Shown here piece after piece: positions 7,653 to 16,866 of a stretch of 64,000 nt of DNA (within the stretch, counting starts at the first letter, position 1; every line of letters starts with the position of its first letter). The position numbers and the translations under genes are program-made. Source of the DNA: VRUE01 sp963697805 (lineage in GTDB: Bacteria; Actinomycetota; Thermoleophilia; Solirubrobacterales; 70-9); contig CAVOPB010000004.1 of assembly GCA_963697805.1 (NCBI GenBank), positions 62,001 through 126,000 on the forward strand. Direction: 5' to 3'. The notes beneath the pieces were generated by a model. It saw nothing but the letters and a program-made list of their open reading frames with translations, ran no database searches and was not told the origin of the DNA.

Positions 7653-8879
7653 ATGAGCTCTGATCCCCTTCTCATCGGGCTGCTCGGTCGCGGCACGGTC
7701 GGCGCCGCCTTCGCCGAGCTCCTCGACGAGCGCGCCGGCGCGGTCGAGGCGGCGACCGGGCGGCGGGTCGAGCTGGCCGGGACGCTGACCCGAAGCGAGG
7801 GCGAGTTCTCGGAGATCCTCGATCGCTCCGACCTTGTCGTCGAGCTGATCGGGGGCACCGACCCCGCCCGTGAGTACGTGCTCGAGGCCCTGCGGGGCGG
7901 CCGCCCGGTGGTCACCGCGAACAAGCAGCTGCTCGCCCAGCATGGCGACGAGCTGTTCGGGGTCGCGCGGGAGGCGGGGGTCCAGCTGCGCTTCGAGGCG
8001 GCGGTCGCCGGGGTGATCCCGATCGTGCGGGCGATCCAGGAGAGCTTCGGCGTCACCGAGATCGAGAAGGTCTTCGGCATCGTCAACGGCACCACCAACT
8101 TCATCCTCAGCGAGATGGCGGCGAGCGGGATCGGGTACGAGGAGGCCCTCTCCCGCGCGCAGGAGCTCGGCTACGCGGAGGCCGACCCCAGTGACGACGT
8201 CGGCGGCGCCGACGCGGCGGCGAAGATGGCGATCCTTGCCCGGCTCGCCTTCCATGCCCCGGTCACGCTCGATCAGGTCGCCTACGAGGGGATCGAGCGC
8301 GTCACTCCGGAAGACATCTCCTACGCCCGCGAGCTCGACCTCTCGCTGAAGCTGCTCGGCGTCGCCGAGCGGCACGACGGCGGGATCAGCGTTCGCGTCT
8401 TCCCCTGCTTCCTTTACGGCGGCCACCCGCTGGCACCGATCTCGGGCCCCTTCAACGCGGTGATGGTCGAGGCGCCGGCGATCACCGAGGTGACGATGTC
8501 GGGCCCCGGTGCGGGCGGCGTCGAGACCGCCTCGGCCGTCCTCAGCGACGTCGTCTCGATCATCTCCGGCGAGGCGCCGGTGCACGAGGCGGGCGCCGAG
8601 CTCGAAATCGTCTCCGACGTCACCTCCTCCTTCTATCTGCACCTCGAGGTCGCCGACCGGCCCGGCGTCCTCGCCCAGATCGCCAAGGTCCTCGGCGACA
8701 ACGAGGTCTCGGTCAAGAGTGTCGTCCAGCGCGGGATCGGCGACGACGCCCGGCTGGTGATGGTGCTCCACGAGTGCCGCGAGTCGAACTTCTCCGCAGC
8801 GGTGGCCGAGATCGGCGGGCTCGATGAGCTGCGCTCGCCGCCGCGATTCATACGCGTCATCGAGGAGGAGTTCGTTTGA
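7653..8879 (+). CDS. hom: Homoserine dehydrogenase
   Basis: This is a 408-residue protein that reduces aspartate semialdehyde to homoserine. The nucleotide-binding 'LLGRGTVGAAF' is at the start, the catalytic-domain signature is 'KVFGIVNGTTNFIL' with 'EADPSDDVGGADAAAK', and a C-terminal ACT domain ('YLHLEVADRPGVLAQIAKV') is expected to give threonine feedback inhibition. I chose ATG 7653 with GGAG 8 nt upstream. The frame extends back to 7572, but that would begin inside a strong hairpin. thrC follows after 37 bp and thrB after that, so hom-thrC-thrB is one operon. Confidence 0.95.
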   Translation: MSSDPLLIGLLGRGTVGAAFAELLDERAGAVEAATGRRVELAGTLTRSEGEFSEILDRSDLVVELIGGTDPAREYVLEALRGGRPVVTANKQLLAQHGDELFGVAREAGVQLRFEAAVAGVIPIVRAIQESFGVTEIEKVFGIVNGTTNFILSEMAASGIGYEEALSRAQELGYAEADPSDDVGGADAAAKMAILARLAFHAPVTLDQVAYEGIERVTPEDISYARELDLSLKLLGVAERHDGGISVRVFPCFLYGGHPLAPISGPFNAVMVEAPAITEVTMSGPGAGGVETASAVLSDVVSIISGEAPVHEAGAELEIVSDVTSSFYLHLEVADRPGVLAQIAKVLGDNEVSVKSVVQRGIGDDARLVMVLHECRESNFSAAVAEIGGLDELRSPPRFIRVIEEEFV

Positions 8880-8916
8880 CGACCCCTGGAGGCCGTCGCA
8901 TCAGGGGTCATCACTG

Positions 8917-9951
8917 ATGCCGATCCCTCTGATCGAGCGCTATCGCGACCGGCTCCCGCTCGAGGAGGGAGATCCCGTCGTCACGCTGAACGAGGGCTCG
9001 ACGCCGCTGATCGAGGCCGAGCGCCTCTCCGAGCGGTTCGGGGTCAGGACGCTGCTCAAGTTCGAGGGGGCGAACCCGACCGGAAGCTTCAAGGACCGGG
9101 GGATGACGGTCGCGGTCTCGCGGGCGAAGGCGCGCGGGGCGGAGACCGTGATCTGCGCCTCGACCGGCAACACCGCGGCGAGCGCCGCCGCCTACGCCGC
9201 CCGCGCCGGGCTGCGCGGCGCGGTGATCGTGCCCGAGGGCAAGATCGCGATCGGCAAGCTCGCCCAGGCGCTGATGCACGGCGCCCGCGTCGTCGCCCTG
9301 CAGGGGAACTTCGACGAGGCGCTCAGCATCGTCCGCGAGCTCGCCGCGCGCCACCCGATCGAGCTCGTCAACTCGGTCAACCCGTTCCGGATCGAGGGCC
9401 AGAAGACCGCGGCGTTCGAGGTCGTCGAGGAGCTGGGGGAGGCGCCGGGCGCGCTCGCGATCCCGGTCGGAAACGCCGGCAACGTCACCGCGTACTGGCA
9501 GGGCTTCCAGGAGATGGAGACCGCTCCGGTCCTCTACGGCTTCCAGGCCGAGGGCGCGGCGCCCCTGGTCCACGGTGCCCCGGTCGAGAACCCCGAGACG
9601 GTCGCCTCGGCGATCCGGATCGGCAATCCCGCCCGTTGGGAGGAGGCGATGGCCGCGTTCACCGCCTCGCGCGGCCGTGTCGCCGCCGTCAGCGACGAGC
9701 AGATCCTCGACGCCTACCGCTGGCTCGCGGCCAATGAGGGCGTCTTCTGCGAGCCGGCCTCCGCGGCCTCGGTCGCCGGCCTGCTCGCCCACGGGTTGCC
9801 GGTCCTCGACGGAGCCGCCGCGCCGGAGTCGGTCGTCTGCGTCCTCACCGGCCACGGCCTCAAGGACCCCGACACCGCGCTCTCCAAGGCGCCGCCGGTG
9901 ATCAACTGCGAGAACGACCTCGACGCGGTCGAGCGCGCCGTCTTCGCATGA
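8917..9951 (+). CDS. thrC: Threonine synthase
   Basis: This is a 344-residue PLP enzyme that converts O-phosphohomoserine to threonine. The start 'MPIPLIERYRDRLPL' at ATG 8917 matches the short actinobacterial class. The PLP lysine is K59 in 'PTGSFKDRGM'. 'ICASTGNTAASAAAYAARAG' and 'PVGNAGNVTAYW' line the phosphate and cofactor pocket. The upstream extension of the frame (from 8824) overlaps hom and is not used. The gene lies between hom and thrB, the common order. Confidence 0.96.
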   Translation: MPIPLIERYRDRLPLEEGDPVVTLNEGSTPLIEAERLSERFGVRTLLKFEGANPTGSFKDRGMTVAVSRAKARGAETVICASTGNTAASAAAYAARAGLRGAVIVPEGKIAIGKLAQALMHGARVVALQGNFDEALSIVRELAARHPIELVNSVNPFRIEGQKTAAFEVVEELGEAPGALAIPVGNAGNVTAYWQGFQEMETAPVLYGFQAEGAAPLVHGAPVENPETVASAIRIGNPARWEEAMAAFTASRGRVAAVSDEQILDAYRWLAANEGVFCEPASAASVAGLLAHGLPVLDGAAAPESVVCVLTGHGLKDPDTALSKAPPVINCENDLDAVERAVFA

Positions 9952-9967
9952 GCGCGAGGAATTTGTG

Positions 9968-10849
9968 ATGACGACGCGCCACCGGATCGTCCGGGTCCCC
10001 GCGTCGTCGGCGAACCTCGGCCCCGGCTACGACGTGATGGCGGCGGCGGTTGCGATGCACCTCGAGCTCGAGATCGAGGAGGCTGGCGAGTTCTCCTTCG
10101 ACCCCGGTGGCCTCGATGTCCCGAGCGCGCGCGACAACCTGATCGTCCGCGCCTTCGAGAGCCTCCACACCGCCGACGGGATCGCGTTCCGCCTGCGCGA
10201 GGGCTTCCCGCTGGCCCGCGGCCTCGGCTCGAGCGCGGCGGCGATCGTCGCCGGGCTCTACGCCGCCGACCACCTCTTCGAGCTGGCGCTGACGCGCGAG
10301 GAGATGCTGGCGCGGGCGACTGAGATCGAGGGGCATCCCGACAACGTCGCCGCCGCGATCTACGGCGGCTTCGTGATCTGCGGCGAGGGCGGGGGCGGCG
10401 CCCCGGCCGCGGCCCGCTTTGACCCGCCGGACGGCCTCGAGGGAATCGCGGTGATCCCCGAGGAGGAGGTCTCGACCGAGCTCGCCCGCCGCGCGATCCC
10501 GGCCGAGGTCCCGCTAGCCGATGCGGTCGCCAACGTCTCCGCCGCCTCACGCCTCGTCCTCGGCCTGCGCAGCGCCGACCTCGACCTCGTCGCCGGCGGC
10601 CTCGCCGATCGGATCCACCAGCCGCGCCGTCGCGAGCTCTACCCGCGCTCGATGGAGCTCGTCGACGATGCGCGCGAGCTCGGCGCGCTCGGGGCGACGA
10701 TCTCGGGCGCCGGCCCCACCGTCCTCGTCTGGACGACCTGGCAGGACGCGGGCAAGGTCGCCGAGGCGCTCGAGGGCCGGGCGTCGGGCTGGGCCGAGGT
10801 ACGCCGGCTCCCGTTCACACCCCTTGGCGCGGACGTCCCGGAGCTCTAG
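9968..10849 (+). CDS. thrB: Homoserine kinase
   Basis: This is a 293-residue GHMP-family kinase phosphorylating homoserine with ATP. It has the substrate-side 'VPASSANLGPGYDVM', the ATP-binding 'PLARGLGSSAAAIVAG' and the C-terminal 'GATISGAGPTVL' motif. ATG 9968 follows GAGGAA; a GTG immediately before it (9965) is possible. The gene starts 16 bp after thrC, so the two are co-transcribed, and the product supplies the substrate of ThrC. Confidence 0.95.
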   Translation: MTTRHRIVRVPASSANLGPGYDVMAAAVAMHLELEIEEAGEFSFDPGGLDVPSARDNLIVRAFESLHTADGIAFRLREGFPLARGLGSSAAAIVAGLYAADHLFELALTREEMLARATEIEGHPDNVAAAIYGGFVICGEGGGGAPAAARFDPPDGLEGIAVIPEEEVSTELARRAIPAEVPLADAVANVSAASRLVLGLRSADLDLVAGGLADRIHQPRRRELYPRSMELVDDARELGALGATISGAGPTVLVWTTWQDAGKVAEALEGRASGWAEVRRLPFTPLGADVPEL

Positions 10850-10876
10850 GCTCATGAAGCACGAAAGGGGTAATTG

Positions 10877-11251
10877 ATGGCCGACGGCTACACGATCAAG
10901 CACCGCGACGATTTCGAGGTGATGGAGGGCTCCGGCAGCGCGACCTGGCGGTTGGCCCGCAAGGCCCTCGGCACCTCCTGCTTCGGCTACAACCTGGTCG
11001 AGATCGCCCCTGGTGGCCAGATCCCCGAGCACAACCACGGCGCCACCGGCGAGGTCGAGGTCTACATCGTCCTCGAGGGCGAAGCGACGATGCGGCTCGA
11101 CGGCGAGGACCATCTGGCGCCGGCCGGCACCTTCGCCTCGATCGACGGGCCGACCAATCGCACGATCCTCAACCGCTCCGACGCCCCCGTCACCGCGCTC
11201 CTGATCGGGGTCCTTCCCGAGGGCGGCTACGAGCCGATGACCTGGGGCTAA
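10877..11251 (+). CDS. Cupin domain protein
   Basis: This is a 124-residue single-domain cupin with the two conserved motifs: 'PEHNHGATGEVEVYIVLEGE' (metal ligands His, His, Glu) and the second around 'FASIDGPTNRTILNRSD', where the usual second-motif His is replaced by Asn. The start is ATG 10877 behind AAAGGGG. It follows thrB by 27 bp and may be the last gene of the thr operon. The substrate is unknown. Confidence 0.8.
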   Translation: MADGYTIKHRDDFEVMEGSGSATWRLARKALGTSCFGYNLVEIAPGGQIPEHNHGATGEVEVYIVLEGEATMRLDGEDHLAPAGTFASIDGPTNRTILNRSDAPVTALLIGVLPEGGYEPMTWG

Positions 11252-11258
11252 CCCCCTC

Positions 11259-11307
11259 GCCGAGTTTGCATTTACCCCCGCTAATCGGGGGGAAACGCAA
11301 ACTCGGC
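11259..11307. repeat. Long extragenic palindrome (REP-like)
   Basis: Perfect 11-bp arms GCCGAGTTTGC (11259-11269) and GCAAACTCGGC (11297-11307) enclose an inner CCCCCG/CGGGGG stem. Apart from two mismatches the hairpin is continuous. A closely related half-copy, matching 22 of 25 bases, begins at 59066 downstream of ispH. The palindrome sits 8 bp after the cupin stop and may end that transcript. Confidence 0.6.
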
Positions 11308-11329
11308 GGTTGGTCGGCGATCCCCCGCC

Positions 11330-11335
11330 TATAAT
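11330..11335 (+). promoter_or_regulatory. Possible -10 element of gltB
   Basis: A perfect TATAAT lies 63 bp upstream of the gltB start, in otherwise very GC-rich DNA. No convincing -35 box is found at 16-18 bp; TTGGTC at 11310 is only 14 bp away. The call rests on the -10 alone. Confidence 0.35.
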
Positions 11336-11397
11336 TCCCCGACTCGTCAACCCGTCGCGCGCCCGCTCGGAGAAGGCGCGGATCCCGGGAGGTCAGC

Positions 11398-14300
11398 ATG
11401 GGCAGCACCCAGTCACCGAAGAATGCGGGTGGTGAGTTTCGCTACTCGCCCGAGAAGGCCTACAGGCCGCGGGTCTCGCCGCCGAGCGTCGAGGACAAGG
11501 ACGCTTGCGCGATCTACGCCTCGGTTCGCAAGGACGCGACGCCGAGCCACGAGCCGATCCGCAAGGCGATTCCAGCGCTGCAGAAGATGCTCCACCGCGC
11601 CGGCAACGTCGACGGCGAGGGCGACGGATGCGGTGTCCTGCTCGACATCCCCCGCAAGCTCTGGGCCGAGGAGGTCCGCAGCGGCGGCCACGACCCCTCG
11701 CTGACCCTCGACGCCGCCTTCGCCGTCGCCCACGTCTTCGTCGAACGCACCGCCGACCTGCAGGAGATCCAGCACGACGCCCGTGAGCTGCTCGGCCAGG
11801 GCGGGTTCCGAATCCTCGCCGAGCGGATCGGGGTCGTCGACTCGACCGCCCTCGGCCCGACCGCGCGCGAGGAGGAGCCCCACTTCTGGCAGGTCTGCGG
11901 GTTGGTCGCCGACGCCTCGCATCGCGACCGCGTCCTCTTCGACCTCCTCTCCGAGCTCGAGCTGCGGCTCGGCGTCCACGTCCCGTCCTTCTCGGCGACG
12001 ACATGCGTCTACAAGGTGATGGGATCGCCGAAGGTCCTCGGCGGCTACTACCCGGACCTCAATGACGAGCGGTTCGAGACGATCGGGTGCTTCGGCCACA
12101 ACCGCTACTCGACCAACACCTGGCCGTCCTTCAAGCGGGTCCAGCCGTTCTCGGTCCTCGGCCACAACGGTGAGATCAACACGATCGAGCAGCTGCGCCA
12201 GGAGGCGCGGATGCTGAGGGTCCCGATCCCGCCCGGGAACTCCGACTCGCAGGACCTGAACCGGACGATCGACACCCTGGTCAGCCGCGACGGGCTCAGC
12301 CTCGCCGAGGCGATGGAGATGGTCGTGCCGCCGATCGTCGAGGAGATCCGCGCCCTGCCGGAGGAACTGCACCGCTTCTACATGTACCTGCACCAGGCGA
12401 TGGGGCCGTTCGCGCAGGGCCCGGTCGCGCTGATCGCCCGCCACACCGATGAGTGCGTGTTCTCGGCCGACGCCCTCGGCCTGCGGCCGCTCTGGCAGGT
12501 CGAGACGGGCGACGACTTCGTCTTCAGCTCCGAGCCCGGAGTCGTCGCGGTCAACGAGATGGTCTCCGAGCCGAAGCCGCTCGCCCCCGGCGAGAAGGTG
12601 CTGGTCGAGATCGATCGCGAGCGCAAGCGCTCGCTGCTGTGGCCCCACGACGAGATGCTGCGGATCGTCCGCGACCGCTGGCTGAAGCGGAACGGGGTCG
12701 AGGAGGTCGGTCCCTACGACCGGGCGCTGGAGACCGGCGGCCCGCTCGAGGGCGGCGAGGTCCCCGGCTACTCCGACGCCGGCCCCGAGGAGCCGGTCAA
12801 GGTCTCCGACCGTGTGCTCGCCGGCTTCGGCTGGCAGCGCGACGACGTCAAACTCGTCCAGCAGATGGCCTCGAACGGGGCCGAGCCGATCGGCTCGCTC
12901 GGCTACGACGGGCCGCTGGCGGCGCTCTCGCCCGAGCGCCAGAACCTCGCCGACTACTTCAAGGAGACGGTCGCCGTCGTCACCAACCCGGCGATCGACC
13001 GCGAGCGCGAGGTCGAGCACTTCTCGACCCGGGCCGTGTTCGGGCGCCGGCCCTCGCTCGACGCCGCCGACGTCGACACCGCGACGGTCGAGACCTCGCT
13101 GCCGGTGATCCTCGGCGGCCATCACGAGATGGCGCCGCTCTCCGACAGCGCCTACCGCCAGGTCGCCCGCGAACACCGGACCTACCTGCTCGAGGACCTC
13201 TGGGAGGAGTTCCGGGGGCGGGCCGGAGCGGTCGACATCTCGCTGCTCGAGTCGGAGACGAGCAAGGGGGCGATCGAGCGGATCAGGCAGGAGGCGGTGA
13301 AGAAGGTCCGCGACGGGGCTGAGCTGCTGGTCCTGACCGACCGCACCGTCTACGACGCCGAGCGGCGCTACCTCGACCCCCACCTCGCGACCTCGGCGGT
13401 CGACCAGGCGCTGAAGGGGTTCCGGGTCGGACCGGGCGAGGAGAACCTCCGGCGCCGCTGCGGGATCGTCCTCCGCGCGGCCTCGATCCGCAATGTCCAC
13501 GACGTGATGCTCGCCCTCGGCCTCGGTGCCAATGGGGTCTGCCCCTACACGATGGTCGAGGTGATCTGCGTCGAGGACTACGAGACCGACATCGGCAACC
13601 TCTGCGCGGCGCTGACCAAGGGGATCGAGAAAGTGATCTCGACGATCGGGATCCACGAGGTGCGCGGCTACGCCCGCCAGTTCTCCTCGATCGGGATCAA
13701 GCCGGAGCTGGCCGAGCTCTTCCAGACCGAGGCGTTTGCCGCCACGGAGGGCGGCGGCACCGGGTTCGCCGAGCTCGACGAGGACACCAACGAGCGGGCG
13801 CGAATCCTCTCCCAGGACGACGACGCGAAACCGGCGAAGACGTTCCGCTTCTACCCGAAGGTCTACAAGGCGGCGATCGCGACCGCGAACGGCTCCGGCA
13901 GCTACGCGGAGTACTCGGAGAAGGTCCGCGACCTCGAGGTTCAGAACCCGATCTCGATGCGCCACATCATGGGCCTGAAGGGCGACCGCGACCCGGTCGA
14001 CCCGGCCGAGGTCGATGCCGGCGTCGGCCACCACGACTACCCGGCCGTGATCTCCTCGATGAGCTTCGGCTCGCAGTCGGAGCCCGCCTTCCGCGCCTAC
14101 GCGGAGGCGGCGAAGGCGATCAACATCCTCTGCGTCAACGGCGAGGGCGGCGAGATCCGCGACATGTACGGCCAGTACCGCAAGTGGCGCGGCCAACAGG
14201 TCGCCTCGGGCCGGTTCGGCGTCTCGGCCGAGATGATCAACTCCTCCTACGTCGCCGAGATCAAGATCGGCCAGGGCGCGAAGCCCGGCGAGGGTGGCCA

Positions 14301-16065
14301 CCTGCCGGGCAAGAAGGTTTCCGAGAAGGTCGCCGCCGCCCGTAACGCGGCCCCCCGCACCGACCTGATCTCGCCCTCCAACAACCACGACCTCTACTCG
14401 ATCGAGGACCTCGCCGAGCTGATCGACGAGCTGAAGACCGTCAATCCGGACGTCCGCGTCTCGGTCAAGGTCCCGGTGGTCCCGAACATCGGCACGATCG
14501 GCCTCGGGATCGCCAAGGCCGGCGCCGACATCATCACCCTCTCCGGCTTCGAGGGCGGCACCGGCGCCGCCCGCCAGCATGCCCTGCGCCACGTCGGCCT
14601 GCCCTCGGATATAGGCACCCGCGCCGTCCATAGGGCGCTGATGGAGGCCGGGATCCGCAACCGGGTCGAGATCTGGGCCGACGGCGGCTACCGGACCGGC
14701 CACGACATCGTCAAGCTCCACTGCCTCGGCGCCAACCGGGTCGGGTTCGGCACGCTGGCGATGGTCAGCCTCGGCTGCACGATCTGCCGCGGTTGCCAGC
14801 TCGACACCTGCCACGTCGGCATCGCGACCCAGATCGAGACCGTCGAGCAGGCGCAGGAGCACGGCCTGAAGAAGTTCACCCCGCAGGAGGTCGACCTCGC
14901 CGCCGAGAGCTGCGCCCGCTTCTTCTCGGCGATGGGCGAGGAGGTGAAGGAGGTCGTCGCTTCGCTCGGGTACAAGCGGGCCCAGGACCTCGTCGGCCGC
15001 TACGACCTGCTCGAGCAGGTCTCCCACCATGACCGGATCGATCTCGCCGAGCTGATCACCCCGCTGGAGGAGTTCCTCGACCTCGAGCCGATCGACCTCC
15101 CGGTCGCCGACGAGATCGTCGAGGAGCGCGCCGAGGCCGGCCTCGTCGTCGCCCGGCCGATCCGGATGGAGGCGAAGGAGGCATCGAGCCAGATCGCCGC
15201 GCTGGCGCCCGAAGTCTGCTCTGGCCATGCGGTGACCAGCGAGTTCCCGCGCGCCACCGACGCCAACGACCGCGTGCTCGGCACCGAGCTCTCCGGCGCG
15301 ATCTCCCGTGCCAGGATCTTCGAAGACGGTCCCGCGTCCGACGATGAGGTGTTGGCGAGCCTTTCGTTCAACGGCGGCTCCGTCGCCGGCCAGGGCTTCG
15401 GCGCCTTCAACGCCTACGGCGTCTCGATCAGGGTCGAGGGTGGCGCCCAGGACGGCGTCGGCAAGGCGATGCTGGGCGGGACGGTCTCGGTGCTGAAGGG
15501 CAAGGGGGCCAAGGGCAGACGGCTGAACGGCTCGGTCGGGAAGTCCTTCGCCTACGGCGCCCAGCGCGGCCGCCTGTCCGTCCAGGGCTCGGCCGACTCA
15601 CGCTTCTGCATCCGCCTCTCCGGCGCCGACGTCGTCCTCGGCGGCGAGCCGGAGGGCGATATCGACGACGGCCGCGGCTGTCTCGTCGACCGCGCCAACG
15701 CTAAGGGGTTCGCGTTCGAGTACATGACCTCGGGCCGCGCCGTCGTCCTCGGCGACATCGGGCCCTGGGCCTGCGCCGGGATGACCGGCGGCCGCGTCTA
15801 CGTCCGCCAGAACGCCTTCGGCCTCGGCCGCGAGGCGATCGAGCGACGCCTCGGCGAGGGCGCGAAAGTCGAGCTCAAGGCCCTCGACGCCGACGGGCTT
15901 CTCGACATCGACGACCTCCTCTCGCACTACGCCGATGAGCTGCGGGCGACCGACCAGGGCAAGGAGGCCGACCGGATCATGGACCTCGCCGCCGACGCGG
16001 CCAGCAACTTCCTGATGGTCGTGCCGCACAAGGTCCAGGCGGACCCGAGTATCTCGACTGAGTAG
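11398..16065 (+). CDS. gltB: Glutamate synthase large subunit
   Basis: This is a 1555-residue protein that makes glutamate from glutamine and 2-oxoglutarate. The N-terminal class-II glutaminase domain has its candidate nucleophile at C37 ('KDACAIYAS') behind a 36-residue propeptide, and 'GDGCGVLLDIP'. The amidotransferase domain has 'GCFGHNRYSTNTWPSF' and 'GHNGEINTI'. The FMN-binding region has 'SMSFGSQSE', 'NGEGGE' and 'LSGFEGGTGAA'. The 3Fe-4S loop is C-x5-C-x4-C within 'CTICRGCQLDTCHVGIATQ' near residue 1127. The C-terminal GXGXG beta-helix is present. GGGAGG lies just before ATG 11398. No gltD (NADPH subunit) lies on either side, so the partner is either encoded elsewhere or is ferredoxin. 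Confidence 0.95.
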   Translation: MGSTQSPKNAGGEFRYSPEKAYRPRVSPPSVEDKDACAIYASVRKDATPSHEPIRKAIPALQKMLHRAGNVDGEGDGCGVLLDIPRKLWAEEVRSGGHDPSLTLDAAFAVAHVFVERTADLQEIQHDARELLGQGGFRILAERIGVVDSTALGPTAREEEPHFWQVCGLVADASHRDRVLFDLLSELELRLGVHVPSFSATTCVYKVMGSPKVLGGYYPDLNDERFETIGCFGHNRYSTNTWPSFKRVQPFSVLGHNGEINTIEQLRQEARMLRVPIPPGNSDSQDLNRTIDTLVSRDGLSLAEAMEMVVPPIVEEIRALPEELHRFYMYLHQAMGPFAQGPVALIARHTDECVFSADALGLRPLWQVETGDDFVFSSEPGVVAVNEMVSEPKPLAPGEKVLVEIDRERKRSLLWPHDEMLRIVRDRWLKRNGVEEVGPYDRALETGGPLEGGEVPGYSDAGPEEPVKVSDRVLAGFGWQRDDVKLVQQMASNGAEPIGSLGYDGPLAALSPERQNLADYFKETVAVVTNPAIDREREVEHFSTRAVFGRRPSLDAADVDTATVETSLPVILGGHHEMAPLSDSAYRQVAREHRTYLLEDLWEEFRGRAGAVDISLLESETSKGAIERIRQEAVKKVRDGAELLVLTDRTVYDAERRYLDPHLATSAVDQALKGFRVGPGEENLRRRCGIVLRAASIRNVHDVMLALGLGANGVCPYTMVEVICVEDYETDIGNLCAALTKGIEKVISTIGIHEVRGYARQFSSIGIKPELAELFQTEAFAATEGGGTGFAELDEDTNERARILSQDDDAKPAKTFRFYPKVYKAAIATANGSGSYAEYSEKVRDLEVQNPISMRHIMGLKGDRDPVDPAEVDAGVGHHDYPAVISSMSFGSQSEPAFRAYAEAAKAINILCVNGEGGEIRDMYGQYRKWRGQQVASGRFGVSAEMINSSYVAEIKIGQGAKPGEGGHLPGKKVSEKVAAARNAAPRTDLISPSNNHDLYSIEDLAELIDELKTVNPDVRVSVKVPVVPNIGTIGLGIAKAGADIITLSGFEGGTGAARQHALRHVGLPSDIGTRAVHRALMEAGIRNRVEIWADGGYRTGHDIVKLHCLGANRVGFGTLAMVSLGCTICRGCQLDTCHVGIATQIETVEQAQEHGLKKFTPQEVDLAAESCARFFSAMGEEVKEVVASLGYKRAQDLVGRYDLLEQVSHHDRIDLAELITPLEEFLDLEPIDLPVADEIVEERAEAGLVVARPIRMEAKEASSQIAALAPEVCSGHAVTSEFPRATDANDRVLGTELSGAISRARIFEDGPASDDEVLASLSFNGGSVAGQGFGAFNAYGVSIRVEGGAQDGVGKAMLGGTVSVLKGKGAKGRRLNGSVGKSFAYGAQRGRLSVQGSADSRFCIRLSGADVVLGGEPEGDIDDGRGCLVDRANAKGFAFEYMTSGRAVVLGDIGPWACAGMTGGRVYVRQNAFGLGREAIERRLGEGAKVELKALDADGLLDIDDLLSHYADELRATDQGKEADRIMDLAADAASNFLMVVPHKVQADPSISTE

Positions 16066-16174
16066 CGGGAAGGGACGGGTGTGCCCTCCCGGGAACCCGC
16101 ATCGAATCGCACAGGAGGGACCGAGGTTTTGTGACTCACCAGTTCCCTTGGAGGGCACACCCGTCCCTTCCCGC
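16065..16174. repeat. 110-bp element with 25-bp terminal inverted repeats
   Basis: The left arm 16065-16089 and right arm 16150-16174 are perfect reverse complements over 25 bp. After small bulges, GGGAAC/GTTCCC adds six more pairs. The loop is about 45 nt. The left arm begins at the last base of the gltB stop codon. It could act as a transcript end. The long arms and short middle also look like a MITE or a structured RNA. Confidence 0.6.
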
Positions 16175-16204
16175 AGACCGTCGTGCTGTCGGTTCGGGGT
16201 GGGA

Positions 16205-16247
16205 GCGGTCGAGGTTAGGGCCGGATAGCGGCCCTAACCTCGACCGC
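16205..16247. repeat. Perfect 18-bp hairpin, 7-nt loop
   Basis: The arms 16205-16222 and 16230-16247 (ending GGTTAGGGCC and starting GGCCCTAACC) are exact reverse complements around the loop GGATAGC. It lies 30 bp beyond the larger inverted repeat, in the 241-bp gap between gltB and the next gene. No run of T follows on either strand, so it is not a classical intrinsic terminator. Confidence 0.6.
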
Positions 16248-16306
16248 ATCGGTCTGTTGGGCCAGTTCGGTTGACCGAAGCGAGTGGAGCGCATACGGTC
16301 CGCGCC

Positions 16307-16851
16307 GTGGAGAAGCTCTCGAAGCGCAGACGGCCGAGCCACGCGACGGTCGTCGCCTACCTCGCTCTGTTCGTCGCCATGGGTGGCACCGCGATCGCGG
16401 CCTCGACCCTGGACAAGAACACGGTTGGGCCGAAGCAGCTGAAGAAGAACGCGGTGAGGACGCCGAAAATCAAGAACAAAGCCGTGACCGCGGCCAAGAT
16501 CAGGAACGGGACGATCACCGGGGCGCAGGTCAATGCCTCGACCCTGGGGACGGTCCCAACCGCCCAGATCGCCAATTCGCTGTCTCCGACGGAAAACTGG
16601 CATGTGGTCGGTTCACCCGGTGAGCCTCAGTTTGTGGGCTCTTGGACCAACGCCAACCAAACCCCGAGGGTTGCCTTCTTCAAGAATCACGAAGGCGTCG
16701 TCCGCCTGAGGGGGTCCGCCGAGAACGGGACCTCGGCCCCCATCTTCATTCTCCCCCCGGGCTTCAACCATCGCTCGATGGGGCGGTCCTTGATCCGGAA
16801 GGGCCGACATACATCAGCCTGAACGGAATCACCTTCCGCGCCGAAGGCTGA
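16307..16851 (+). pseudogene. KNSVG-type surface protein, frameshifted paralogue
   Basis: The N-terminus has a membrane/signal segment ('ATVVAYLALFVAMGGTAIAAS') and then the 'DKNTVGPKQLKKNAV' block, as in the five genes at 43-48 kb. The reading frame from GTG 16307 stops at 16822. The family ending 'SLNGITFRAEG' occurs in the next frame and stops at 16851. Compared with the paralogue at 47437-48060, about 24 residues between 'LPPGF' and the ending are missing as well. I read this as a damaged copy: an internal deletion that also broke the frame. It is the only copy outside the integrated element. Confidence 0.65.
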
Positions 16852-16866
16852 GTACCGGGCCCCTAC

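Noticed and set aside
7086..8771. 561-residue minus-strand ORF
   Set aside because: Antisense to lysA and hom, Asp/Arg/Gly-biased shadow with no domain.
11413..15228. 1271-residue minus-strand ORF
   Set aside because: It is antisense to gltB, which has all family motifs; the antisense frame is open only because of the GC-rich codon pattern.
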